Part shown: positions 35,499 to 44,420 of the stretch, piece after piece | Layout: each line of letters starts with the position of its first letter | Numbering within the stretch: position 1 is the stretch's first letter | Program-made: the position numbers and the translations under genes | Notes under the pieces: model-generated | Database searches by the model: none | The model's input: the letters and a program-made list of their open reading frames with translations, nothing else | Told to the model about the DNA's origin: nothing | Assembly (NCBI GenBank): GCA_021797735.1 | Contig: JAJZZE010000055.1 | Location: forward strand, 1 to 64,000 | Source of the DNA: Thermoplasmata archaeon | Lineage (GTDB): Archaea; Thermoplasmatota; Thermoplasmata; Thermoplasmatales; Thermoplasmataceae | DNA: 64,000 nucleotides | Reading direction: 5' to 3'

Positions 35499-36956
35499 TT
35501 AAAATCTTATTTTATAATTTTTTAGCCAGTTCAGATCACCATTATATATCTCCCTTATATCATTTAAATTATAATATATCATTGCCAGTCTTTCCAGGCC
35601 AAGTCCGAAGGCAAGCACAGGGGATTTCAATCCCAGTGGCCTTGTAACCTCAGGCCGGAATATTCCAGAACCCCCCATTTCCACTTCCTTACCGTTTATA
35701 TCTACTATAACATCCATGCTCGGCTCTGTATAGGGATAATATGATGGCAGAAATCTTATATTGTCAAACCCAAGCCTTGAATAAAATTCTCTCAATAACC
35801 ATTTTAACGTTGATAGATTTGCATCTTTACTGTATACAGACCCCTCTATCTGGTATAGTTCAGATAAATGTTTCCAGTCAACACTTTCATGCCTGAATAC
35901 CTTCTCTATGGAAAAAACAAACTGTGGCTCCTCCTTATTATGATATAAATGTCGTATTGTGTTTACAGTTGTATGCGTTCTTAATATTATTTTTTTAGCC
36001 TCTTCTTCTGACCATTTATAATTCCATCCAGGATAATTTTTATAACCCTTTTCATGAACTCTTTTTACTATTTTCAATATTTCTGGATCTTCAAGTTCCA
36101 TTTCACTGTTATTTTTTAAATAAAATGTATCCTGTAAATCCCTTGCAGGATGATCCTGTGGTATGAATAGCATATCCATATTCCACGCGGTATATTCCAT
36201 ATAATGGCCATGCATTTCTGTGAATCCCATTTCTAAAAATATTTTTCTTATCTCCTCTATTAAATATGTTAATGGATGTAAACCAGCACCATTTATTCTT
36301 TCAACCCTGGAATTCAGGTCATATTTTCTGAATTTTTTATCTTTCCATTCTCCAGATGCTATTATTTCAGGTGTTAATAATTCCATATAATCATTATTCT
36401 CATAGTTTTTTAACACATTTAATCCGCTGTCGTTTATATTTATTATTCTTGTTAGGTTATTTTTCTCAGTTATTAAATTTCTTTTTATAAATTCATTTAT
36501 CTTTTTATTTTCCGAATATTTTTTATTCTTTATTCCACTTAAAACCAATCTATTTTCATTGAAAATATTATTTAGATTATCATTATTATAAACAATTTTT
36601 CCATTTACCGGTTTTATTCCAAGTTTGGCAAGGTTTGCCATTGCTATTTTATATTTGTCGTTTAAATAATTCTGAATTTCCCTTACCGTTAATTCCTTTT
36701 TATCCTTTAATATATTATATAATTTTTCTTCGGGAAAACCATTTTTTAAATATTCATTTCCCTCATCTGTAATACTGTATGTTTTTTTATACTCTTTCCT
36801 GACATCTATTAATTTTTTAAATTCTAAATATGATATTGAACTTGAAATTATTCTCTCATTTTCATTTATATTTATATTATTTTCATTTACATCCTTTTTA
36901 TCTTTTATATAATTCAGTATTTTATATTCATAATTGCTTATTTCTGTTTTTTCCAT
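35499..36956 (-). CDS. pheS: phenylalanyl-tRNA synthetase alpha subunit
   Basis: The 485-residue archaeal-type alpha subunit starts at MEKTEISNYEYKIL; the 13 upstream track codons are a hydrophobic extension without support. N-terminal winged-helix repeats occupy about residues 1-200. The class II catalytic core follows, with GLHPLTYLIEEIRKIFLEMGF, FIPQDHPARDLQDTF, LRTHTTVNTIRHLY and the C-terminal motif 3 LAFGLGLERLAMIYYN. The beta subunit gene is not in this window. Confidence 0.94.
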   Translation of the reverse strand: MEKTEISNYEYKILNYIKDKKDVNENNININENERIISSSISYLEFKKLIDVRKEYKKTYSITDEGNEYLKNGFPEEKLYNILKDKKELTVREIQNYLNDKYKIAMANLAKLGIKPVNGKIVYNNDNLNNIFNENRLVLSGIKNKKYSENKKINEFIKRNLITEKNNLTRIININDSGLNVLKNYENNDYMELLTPEIIASGEWKDKKFRKYDLNSRVERINGAGLHPLTYLIEEIRKIFLEMGFTEMHGHYMEYTAWNMDMLFIPQDHPARDLQDTFYLKNNSEMELEDPEILKIVKRVHEKGYKNYPGWNYKWSEEEAKKIILRTHTTVNTIRHLYHNKEEPQFVFSIEKVFRHESVDWKHLSELYQIEGSVYSKDANLSTLKWLLREFYSRLGFDNIRFLPSYYPYTEPSMDVIVDINGKEVEMGGSGIFRPEVTRPLGLKSPVLAFGLGLERLAMIYYNLNDIREIYNGDLNWLKNYKIRF

Positions 36957-37235
36957 TGTATGATAGATATATAACAATATTAAATAATTTTCCATGAAAT
37001 GCTCTGTTTAGGGAACTGTATTAAGAATAAGATAATTCAAACCTTATAATACCGTCAGAATGAAGATATGCAGATGATATTGCTGTTACAAATAAATATG
37101 GTGCAAAAATATTATAAAACATAAATAATTAAAACAAAGGGAGATAATAGCTATAGAAATATGTAACAAAATTAATATATAATAAGAATATTAATAAATA
37201 CTAAGCAAAAGTTTTTATGATAGGAGGAAGAGCAA
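36957..37235. other. intergenic region ahead of the formate dehydrogenase genes
   Basis: These 279 AT-rich bases hold no ORF of note. The fdh-side end has TTAATATATAATAAG (about 37172-37186), a plausible TATA region, and a strong GGAGG at 37223-37227, nine bases before the start codon. The sharp rise in G+C begins only inside the following gene. Confidence 0.5.
37223..37227 (+). promoter_or_regulatory. strong ribosome binding site for the formate dehydrogenase operon
   Basis: GGAGG lies eight bases before the ATG at 37236 and fixes that start. A second GGAGGTGA is inside the end of this gene, just before the ATG of the catalytic subunit. Confidence 0.8.
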
Positions 37236-38765
37236 ATGGAAAGAAGAGAAGAGAAAAATATTGAAAAAGCATCTCATTTGAAGCATGAAAAGTTATCCAA
37301 TATTACTGGGTCTGGATCAGGTATTTTAAATGATGTTGACTCTTTTTATACATTTCCAGAGAATAATAATGAGATTGAATATTGTTCAGGCACGGCCTGT
37401 TTTGTTTCCCGTTTTCGGGACCCGTCCCTATTTGGACTAGCAGAGAAGAGTGAAAAGAAAACATACTGTCTGGGAAAGTGTTATCTTGGCCCTGCGTCTT
37501 CGAATAAAAATGGAGAGCCTAACATTGAGGTAAAATCAAGTGCAGCTATTGTGCTTGAAAACATTGTCAACGGACCTCTCAGAGACATTAAGGATTATTC
37601 AAATACTGGGGGCTTCTTAGCCCTGAAAAATGCCATTGCAATGAATAGAGAAGAGGTTGTTGGAACAATAAAGGACTCAATGTTGAGAGGGCGTGGAGGT
37701 GCAGGTTTTCCAACGGGAGTTAAGTGGGAAAGTGTGCTCACACAGTCATCAGACAGAAAATATGTTGTTGTTAATGCTGATGAAGGTGACGCCGGTGCAT
37801 ATATTGATAAGGTGATCATGGAATATGATCCTTTTAAATTGCTTGAGGGAACGGTAATAGCCGGATATGCATCCGGATCGAGCACAGGTTATATCTACAT
37901 CAGAAGGGAATATCCTGAAGCCGTTTCCACAATTTTGGGTGCGATCCAGAGTATGAATGAAAATGGTTTTCTAGGCAGGAATATTCTCGGTTCTGATTTT
38001 TCTTTCGACCTTCATGTTGTAGTGGGGAAGGGAAGTTACGTATGTGGAGAGGAAACTGCCATGTTGAGGGCAATAGAGGGCAGGAGGCCGGAAGTTTCCG
38101 TAAGGCCGCCTTATCCAACGGAAAACGGTCTATTTAACATGCCAACGGTGATTGATAATGTCGAAACTCTAGCCAATGTGCCATGGATCCTTACAAAAGG
38201 GGCCGATAAATTCAAGGATCTTGGATTCTCGAAAAGTAGGGGTACCAAAGCAGTCTCCCTGAATTCTCTTTTTAAGCGGCCGGGGCTGTACGAGATTGAC
38301 CCTGGTATGTCCCTTGAAGACCTTATCTTTGAAATTGGTGGTGGCTTAAAAGAAGGAAATGTCAGTGGTGTGATCATAGGAGGGCCACTTGCCGGAATAG
38401 TCACGCCGGATAAATTTTCCACTAAACTTGGTTATGAGGAGATGCACGCCATCGGAGCTTCTCTTGGTCATGGGGGAGTAATAGCATTCGATGAACATAC
38501 ATCCATGCATGAACTCATAGAAAATGTATCGACATTTGTGGCATTTGAGTCATGTGGGAAATGCACCCCCTGCAGGGTCGGGAGCCGTGTCATCAGGGAC
38601 GCATTCTCCGCCAGAACGAATAAATCTCTGTCATATGATGATTATACTGACATTGTATCCACACTGAAAGAGGCAAGTCTCTGTGGTCTTGGAACCGGTT
38701 TAGGTGATTTCCTTTCCAGTGCAAATACAAACTTCAACAGGGAGGTGAGATCATGTTTCGCATAA
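37236..38765 (+). CDS. NAD-dependent formate dehydrogenase beta subunit (NuoEF-like fusion)
   Basis: The 509-residue diaphorase subunit fuses a shortened NuoE-like [2Fe-2S] domain to a NuoF-like domain. Cys50, Cys55, Cys78 and Cys82 fit the thioredoxin-like ferredoxin pattern (C-x4-C, C-x3-C). The FMN/NAD region has RGRGGAGFPTGVKWE near residue 150 and GKGSYVCGEETAMLRAIEG near 268, and a C-terminal [4Fe-4S] motif SCGKCTPCR. It passes electrons from the catalytic subunit to NAD+. Base composition and Arg codons (CGT, CGG, CGC) differ from flanking genes. It overlaps the next gene by 13 bases. Confidence 0.87.
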   Translation: MERREEKNIEKASHLKHEKLSNITGSGSGILNDVDSFYTFPENNNEIEYCSGTACFVSRFRDPSLFGLAEKSEKKTYCLGKCYLGPASSNKNGEPNIEVKSSAAIVLENIVNGPLRDIKDYSNTGGFLALKNAIAMNREEVVGTIKDSMLRGRGGAGFPTGVKWESVLTQSSDRKYVVVNADEGDAGAYIDKVIMEYDPFKLLEGTVIAGYASGSSTGYIYIRREYPEAVSTILGAIQSMNENGFLGRNILGSDFSFDLHVVVGKGSYVCGEETAMLRAIEGRRPEVSVRPPYPTENGLFNMPTVIDNVETLANVPWILTKGADKFKDLGFSKSRGTKAVSLNSLFKRPGLYEIDPGMSLEDLIFEIGGGLKEGNVSGVIIGGPLAGIVTPDKFSTKLGYEEMHAIGASLGHGGVIAFDEHTSMHELIENVSTFVAFESCGKCTPCRVGSRVIRDAFSARTNKSLSYDDYTDIVSTLKEASLCGLGTGLGDFLSSANTNFNREVRSCFA

Positions 38766-41461
38766 GCATTGATGGGAAAACGGCAGAATTTGATCGCCAG
38801 ATTACAGTTTTTCAGGCAGCGAAGGAAACCGGAATTGATATTCCAGGATTGTGCCACGATGAACGCCTCAAGGACTATGGCGGATGCCGGTTGTGTGTTG
38901 TACAGTTAGATGGAAACGCCCATCCAGCAACAGCGTGCACTACACCTATACGTGATGGAATGGCTGTGAGTTCAGAAACACCGGATCTAGACAGGTATAG
39001 AAAAACCCTTCTCAAACTTATGATGGATCGAAAAAATTTCAACTTAAATCAGATAGACAGAAATAAGGATTTTTACAGATACCTCGAGAAATACAGTTTA
39101 CTCAAAGGCGTGACATTAAAAGAAAACAGTGAAGTCTATGAAGATCTGGATATCCATCCATTTATACATGTAGACATGAATAAATGCATAAACTGTTACA
39201 GATGTGTCAGGATATGCGATGAGGTTCAGGGACAGTTCGTCTGGAAAAAATGGCTACGCGGGGACAATGTAACCCTTCTGGCAGATGGAAGTAAGAATCT
39301 CACTGAAAGTTCCTGCGTGAGCTGTGGTGCCTGTGCTGATACGTGCCCAACTGGGGCAATTGAAGATGTTTCAGTTATTAAGGAAGGGCATCCAGAAGAA
39401 TTTACACATAGCATCTGTTCCTACTGTGGCACGGGTTGTGAAATAAACATTGGGACATCTCACGGGAAGATTGTACAGATCCTTCCCGTTCTTGATTCAC
39501 CTGTGAATAGGGGGCACCTCTGTGTTAAGGGCCGTTATTCCTTTTCATTCGTTGATTCACCAGACAGGGTCACAGATCCGATGATCAGGGTCAATGGAAA
39601 ATGGGTACCTTCCACATGGGACGAAGCACTGGAATACGCTTCAGAAAAACTCAGGAATATAAGAGCACAGTATGGACCAGATTCAATAGGTGTTCTCGGT
39701 TCGTCAAGGGCCACAAACGAGGAAAATTATCTCACTCAAAAGTTCGCAAGGGTGGTTATTGGAACAAACAACGTAGATAGCTGCGCAAGAGTTTGCCATG
39801 CTCCTACAGCTGCAGGGATGGGCCAAACTCTGGGCACTGGAGCAGCAACAAACTCGTTCAGCGATATAGAGAGTGCCAGAACCATTTTACTCTTTGGAAC
39901 AAATACTACTGAGAATCATCCAGTTGTTGGTGCAAGAATAAAACAGCAAAAACTGAGAGGATCAAAACTAATTGTGGTAGACCCAAGGAAGACCGAACTT
40001 GCGACATATGCTGATATACATCTCCAGATAAGGCCTGGAACTAATATTCCCATGATAAATGCCATAGCGAATGTAATTGTTGAAGAGGGCATGGTAGACA
40101 ATGATTTTCTTCAGGGGAGGGTTGATGGCTATGCTGAATTCCGGGATTATATAAGACCGTGGACTCCAGAGAGGGCCGGTGCAATCTGCGGTGTGGAACC
40201 TGAACTGATAAGAAAGGCTGCAAGAATATACGCTGAGGAAAAGCCATCCATGATGTTTCACGGTCTCGGGATTACGGAGCATTCCCAGGGTACGGATAGT
40301 GTTATTGACCTTGTCAATCTGGCATTGCTGACCGGAAACCTGGGAAAGAAGGGTGCAGGTGTGAATCCCCTAAGGGGGCAGAACAATGTGCAGGGATCAG
40401 CCCATATGGGTTGTGAACCCTCAAAATTAACGGGTTATGTACCGATTGCCACGGCAAGGGATAAATTTGAGAATATCTGGAAAGTGAAATTACCTGAAGA
40501 GAAGGGACTAGACGAGTCCCAGATGATGGATGCTGCCATTTCTGGCAAATTTAAGGCACTATGGGTCATTGGCTGGGATCTCTATCAAACAAATCCGGAC
40601 ATAGAATTAACTGAGAAGTCCCTGTCCTCAATAGATTTTATAATCATCCAGGATCTGTTTTTTAATGAAACTGCTAAAAGATTTGGCTCTGTGTTTTTCC
40701 CTGCGGTTTCATCATATGAGAAAGATGGAACATTCATGAATTCAGAGAGAAGGGTACAGCGTGTTCGCAGGGCTATTCCATCACGTGGAAATGCAAAGGC
40801 CGACTGGGAAATAATACAGCTGTTAGCCCAGAAAATGGGTTATACAGACGGTTTTGATTTCGATTCACCGGAAGCGATATGGAATGAAATAAGGATGGTA
40901 TGGGGAGCCGGATCCGGAATAACATATGAGCGTATAGATAAGCATGGATTGCAATGGCCATGTGAAACGGAACACAGTAATGGTACATTGATACTTCATG
41001 TTGACAGGTTCGCTAAGGGAGACAGAACATCTCTTGTAAATGTTGATTATATCCCCTCCAGGGAAGTTGCGGACAGCAAATATCCGATCCTGCTTTCAAC
41101 AGGGCGATCACTTTTCCAGTTCAATGCATCCACTATGACAGGTCGTTCTGGAAACAAGAGATTGCATAAAACTGACCATGTGTATCTATCATTAGAGGAT
41201 GCAAAGGATCTGAATGTAGAGGCAGGAGACCATGTTCGGGTGGAGAGTAAGTTTGGAAGTGCAGTATTAGAGGTGTCTATGGACTACTCTCTGGACAGGG
41301 GTGTTGCATTCGCCACATTCAATGATCCAGAGACTCTGGTTAACAGAATCACTGGACCATACAGGGATTCAAAACAGAACACTCCAGAGTATAAGGTTAC
41401 AGCAGTCAGAATTGAGAAGGTTGACAAGAGCCAGGCTAACCACATAAAAAATATGCCATAA
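38753..41461 (+). CDS. formate dehydrogenase catalytic (alpha) subunit, Mo/W-bis-MGD, Cys type
   Basis: The 902-residue protein has an N-terminal [2Fe-2S] domain (Cys34, 45, 48, 62), two [4Fe-4S] motifs (CINCYRCVRICDE and CVSCGACADTCPTGA near residue 185), a molybdopterin-domain cluster (CSYCGTGCEINI) and the active-site stretch CARVCHAPTAAG with Cys348 where E. coli FdhF has selenocysteine. The His-Cys cluster motif usually found after the [2Fe-2S] domain is absent. It oxidises formate to CO2 in the cytoplasm with the NuoEF-like subunit. SD GGAGGTGA lies just upstream, inside the previous gene. G+C is high compared with neighbours. No fdhD or molybdenum-cofactor gene is adjacent. Confidence 0.9.
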   Translation: MFRISIDGKTAEFDRQITVFQAAKETGIDIPGLCHDERLKDYGGCRLCVVQLDGNAHPATACTTPIRDGMAVSSETPDLDRYRKTLLKLMMDRKNFNLNQIDRNKDFYRYLEKYSLLKGVTLKENSEVYEDLDIHPFIHVDMNKCINCYRCVRICDEVQGQFVWKKWLRGDNVTLLADGSKNLTESSCVSCGACADTCPTGAIEDVSVIKEGHPEEFTHSICSYCGTGCEINIGTSHGKIVQILPVLDSPVNRGHLCVKGRYSFSFVDSPDRVTDPMIRVNGKWVPSTWDEALEYASEKLRNIRAQYGPDSIGVLGSSRATNEENYLTQKFARVVIGTNNVDSCARVCHAPTAAGMGQTLGTGAATNSFSDIESARTILLFGTNTTENHPVVGARIKQQKLRGSKLIVVDPRKTELATYADIHLQIRPGTNIPMINAIANVIVEEGMVDNDFLQGRVDGYAEFRDYIRPWTPERAGAICGVEPELIRKAARIYAEEKPSMMFHGLGITEHSQGTDSVIDLVNLALLTGNLGKKGAGVNPLRGQNNVQGSAHMGCEPSKLTGYVPIATARDKFENIWKVKLPEEKGLDESQMMDAAISGKFKALWVIGWDLYQTNPDIELTEKSLSSIDFIIIQDLFFNETAKRFGSVFFPAVSSYEKDGTFMNSERRVQRVRRAIPSRGNAKADWEIIQLLAQKMGYTDGFDFDSPEAIWNEIRMVWGAGSGITYERIDKHGLQWPCETEHSNGTLILHVDRFAKGDRTSLVNVDYIPSREVADSKYPILLSTGRSLFQFNASTMTGRSGNKRLHKTDHVYLSLEDAKDLNVEAGDHVRVESKFGSAVLEVSMDYSLDRGVAFATFNDPETLVNRITGPYRDSKQNTPEYKVTAVRIEKVDKSQANHIKNMP

Positions 41462-41851
41462 ATAACGGGAATTCCCCATATTTTCCCTAAGCCGGTTCTC
41501 CTATGACCTTCCCGCGATGAAATGATTTCCCCCATAATACTCAACTCCGACGCTTTCTTAATGCCAGAGTTATCTGGGCGCAGGTAAGAATAACCAACAA
41601 AAAATCTATAGAAAAAATCTCTATAATTTATTATGCAGAGCCATTTCATAACAATATATTATTGCTAATTCCATGAATGACCTTCCTTTTTTTCTCATTT
41701 ATAAAATATTTTAATTTCCTACTGTTTAGCCTCATCTCTGGTTTAGCATTTCTATCTATATTTAAATAATCCTTAAACAGAAATTCAATTCTGGACAACA
41801 TATAATTTTTATGTTTGAAATTATTTAAATAATAATTTACAATTAACTAAT
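41462..41851. other. gene-free region behind the formate dehydrogenase genes
   Basis: These 390 bases hold no supported gene. The first 130 bases keep the higher G+C of the fdh genes; from about 41600 the sequence returns to the AT-rich background. A minus-strand ORF (41284-41649) mostly shadows the fdh 3' end. AT-rich sequence before 41852 would carry the promoter of the PINA gene. Confidence 0.5.
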
Positions 41852-43678
41852 GTGGATTACGTACCTGATACATCAGTAATAATAAGCGGAAAGTTTAGAG
41901 AATATCTGGAGGATAAAAAAGGCGTAAAGGTTATTTTACCTGAAGCAATGTTAGCAGAAATAGAGCACCAGGCAAACGAAGGAAGGTCAATAGGTTTTAC
42001 GGCATTAGAAGAGTTAAAGAAATTAAGGGAACTGGCGGATAGTGGTAAAATTTACATAGATATTCTGGGAAACAGGCCAATGGAATGGCAGATAAGAAAT
42101 GCACACAGTGGAGAAATTGACAATATAATAAGAAACATTGCAATAGAAAACAGTGCTACACTGGTAACTGGAGACCACATACAGAGTATACTGGCATCAA
42201 TAAAAGGCATAAATGTTGTATACCTAAAAGGTCCTGAAAAGGAAGTCCGTGATATTGAAGAATTTTTTGATGAGGACACATCATCCGTTCATTTAAAGGT
42301 AAATATGAAGCCTCTGGTAAAAAGAGGGAAACCCGGGGAAGTTAAGCTGGAAGAATTAAATTATACTGTAACAAATGATGAGCTTGAAAATATTGCATAT
42401 AATATAGTTCAAAGGGGCAAATTCGAGGATCAATCTTTCATAGAAATGGATATGTTAGGGGCTACAGTCATACAGTTAAAGAATTTAAGGATTATAATAA
42501 CAAGGCCACCATTTTCGGATATAATGGAAATCACAGCTATAAGGCCCGTTGTAAAAACAACAATAGGAGATTACAACCTGGATAAAAAAATTATGGAAAG
42601 GCTTGATAATAAAGCCAATGGTATTCTGGTTGCAGGATCACCAGGTGCAGGTAAAAGTACATTTGTTACTGCTCTGGCAGAATATTATGCATCAAAAAAT
42701 AAAATAGTAAAAACAATGGAAAAACCAAGAGATTTACAGGTAAATGATAATATAACCCAGTACACATCACTGGAAGGCGACATGGAAAAAACAGGGGATA
42801 TATTACTGCTGGTTCGTGAGGATTACACCGTTTTCGATGAAATGAGGGTAACATCTGATTTTAGGGTTTATTCCGATTTAAGACTGGCCGGTGTTGGCAT
42901 GATAGGCGTTGTCCATTCCACAAGGGCAGTTGATGCAATTCAAAGATTTGTAAGCAGAATAGAATTAGGATTAATACCGCAGGTAGTTGATACGGTATTA
43001 TTTATAGAAAACGGCAAGGTTTCACAGGCCTTAACAACAGAATACGTCGTTAAGGTACCATCAGGGATGAATCAGGAAGATCTGGCAAGACCGGTGATAT
43101 TAATAAAAGATTTTATGAAAAATAAGACACTGAGTGAAATATATACCTTCGGTGATCAGATCGTTGTTATTCCTGTAGGTGCTACAGCATCAAGCAGTGT
43201 AAACCCATTATACGCACTTGCTGCAGGTAAAATAAAGGAGGACATGGAGAAGTTCCTTGGTACAGATCATATCGATGTTAGTTTTGCTTCAGATAATCGT
43301 GTAGTAATAAAAGTTCCGGACACAAAAGTACCAAAATTAATCGGCAAAAAGGGAGAAACCGTAAATAATTTAGAAAAGGCATACAACTTAAAAATAGACG
43401 TTGATACATTATCAGAGGATGTAAATATAATGCAGGAAGCATTATTTGAAATAAAAAACAAAACCATATTCATAGATGTTGGTGCAAGAAACAAACCTGT
43501 AAAAATATATGTTGATGGCATATTAATAATGCAGGCACGCAGTTCTTCAAAGGGCTTTATAAAATTAAGGATGAATAGCGATACCGGTTCAAATTTATAT
43601 AAATACATAAAGCAGGGAAAAAGGATACAGTACATGATAGGTGAAGAAGAATTAAATAAAATACCTCCGGGAAATTAA
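41852..43678 (+). CDS. PINA: PIN-domain ATPase with KH domain
   Basis: The 608-residue protein starts at a GTG (VPDTSVIISGKF). The N-terminal PIN domain (1-140) keeps Asp in PDTSVI, Glu in LAEIEHQA, and Asp in VTGDHIQ. A linker follows, then a type II/IV secretion-like ATPase with Walker A GSPGAGKST near residue 269 and FDEMRV. A KH domain (KVPKLIGKKGETVNNLEKAYN, near 490) and a C-terminal RNA/DNA-binding tail complete it. It corresponds to archaeal PINA, reported in Sulfolobus as a hexameric Holliday-junction branch-migration ATPase. The gene stands alone. Confidence 0.88.
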   Translation: MDYVPDTSVIISGKFREYLEDKKGVKVILPEAMLAEIEHQANEGRSIGFTALEELKKLRELADSGKIYIDILGNRPMEWQIRNAHSGEIDNIIRNIAIENSATLVTGDHIQSILASIKGINVVYLKGPEKEVRDIEEFFDEDTSSVHLKVNMKPLVKRGKPGEVKLEELNYTVTNDELENIAYNIVQRGKFEDQSFIEMDMLGATVIQLKNLRIIITRPPFSDIMEITAIRPVVKTTIGDYNLDKKIMERLDNKANGILVAGSPGAGKSTFVTALAEYYASKNKIVKTMEKPRDLQVNDNITQYTSLEGDMEKTGDILLLVREDYTVFDEMRVTSDFRVYSDLRLAGVGMIGVVHSTRAVDAIQRFVSRIELGLIPQVVDTVLFIENGKVSQALTTEYVVKVPSGMNQEDLARPVILIKDFMKNKTLSEIYTFGDQIVVIPVGATASSSVNPLYALAAGKIKEDMEKFLGTDHIDVSFASDNRVVIKVPDTKVPKLIGKKGETVNNLEKAYNLKIDVDTLSEDVNIMQEALFEIKNKTIFIDVGARNKPVKIYVDGILIMQARSSSKGFIKLRMNSDTGSNLYKYIKQGKRIQYMIGEEELNKIPPGN

Positions 43679-43912
43679 TAAAACCAGTAATGTTTTTTAT
43701 GTAATTAAATTTATTTCATTTATTATAGCAATCAGAGGTTACTTTTGCAGGATTAGGGGGATTGCTGGTTTCCTTAACAGGAGTCCGGGAATGAAATATT
43801 ATAACATGCCGGGTTAATAAGTGAAAGAGGCAAGATCCGATATTATCGCACTCTGGATGTTAGTGTATGCCACTAAATGGGTTTTAAATATTTTTAATGT
43901 ATATACTTAACC

Positions 43913-44287
43913 ATGTATTCGTATGAAAGAACAATAGAAAAAAATGCTGAAAACACATTTGGGGAACTGCACAGGGCGTTAAAAGAGAAGGGCTGGATAA
44001 TATTATCCTATGTGGATGTAAAAGAAATGTTTAAAAAAATGAATAAAGAGATAGAACCGTATTATATTTTAGATGTGTGCTATCCAAAGGCTGCACTGGA
44101 GTTAATAACAGATAATCCTGATATGGGCGCATTTATACCATGTAAACTTGTTCTGATGCAGCAGGGCAATAAAACAAGAATTCTGATGCCAAAACCATCT
44201 GTTCAGGCAAAAGATTATCTGAATTCCGACGGAGAAATAGCAAAAAAATATGAGAACATCCTGATCGAAGTTCTGAGTATATTATAA
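43913..44287 (+). CDS. DUF302 domain protein
   Basis: The 124-residue protein has the DUF302 pattern: FGELHRALKEKGWIILSYVDVKE, then PYYILDVCYPKAALELI and IPCKLVLMQQGNKTRILMPKP. It is a small alpha/beta domain of unknown biochemical role, found alone in many bacteria and archaea. No signal peptide. It sits alone between PINA and the flippase, with 234 featureless AT-rich bases upstream. Confidence 0.82.
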   Translation: MYSYERTIEKNAENTFGELHRALKEKGWIILSYVDVKEMFKKMNKEIEPYYILDVCYPKAALELITDNPDMGAFIPCKLVLMQQGNKTRILMPKPSVQAKDYLNSDGEIAKKYENILIEVLSIL

Positions 44288-44420
44288 TCCATTTTCAATC
44301 ACATATAAATAATGGAAAAAATATATCTTTATAATTTTTAATTTCAGTGTTATTGTAAAGGGAAATAAAATATTTTGTACAATCATAAACTTTATTCATA
44401 TAATTTGATATACCGTACTA

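Noticed and set aside
41284-41649. 121-residue minus-strand ORF over the fdh 3' end
   Set aside because: Over half shadows the fdh catalytic gene; no recognisable domain.
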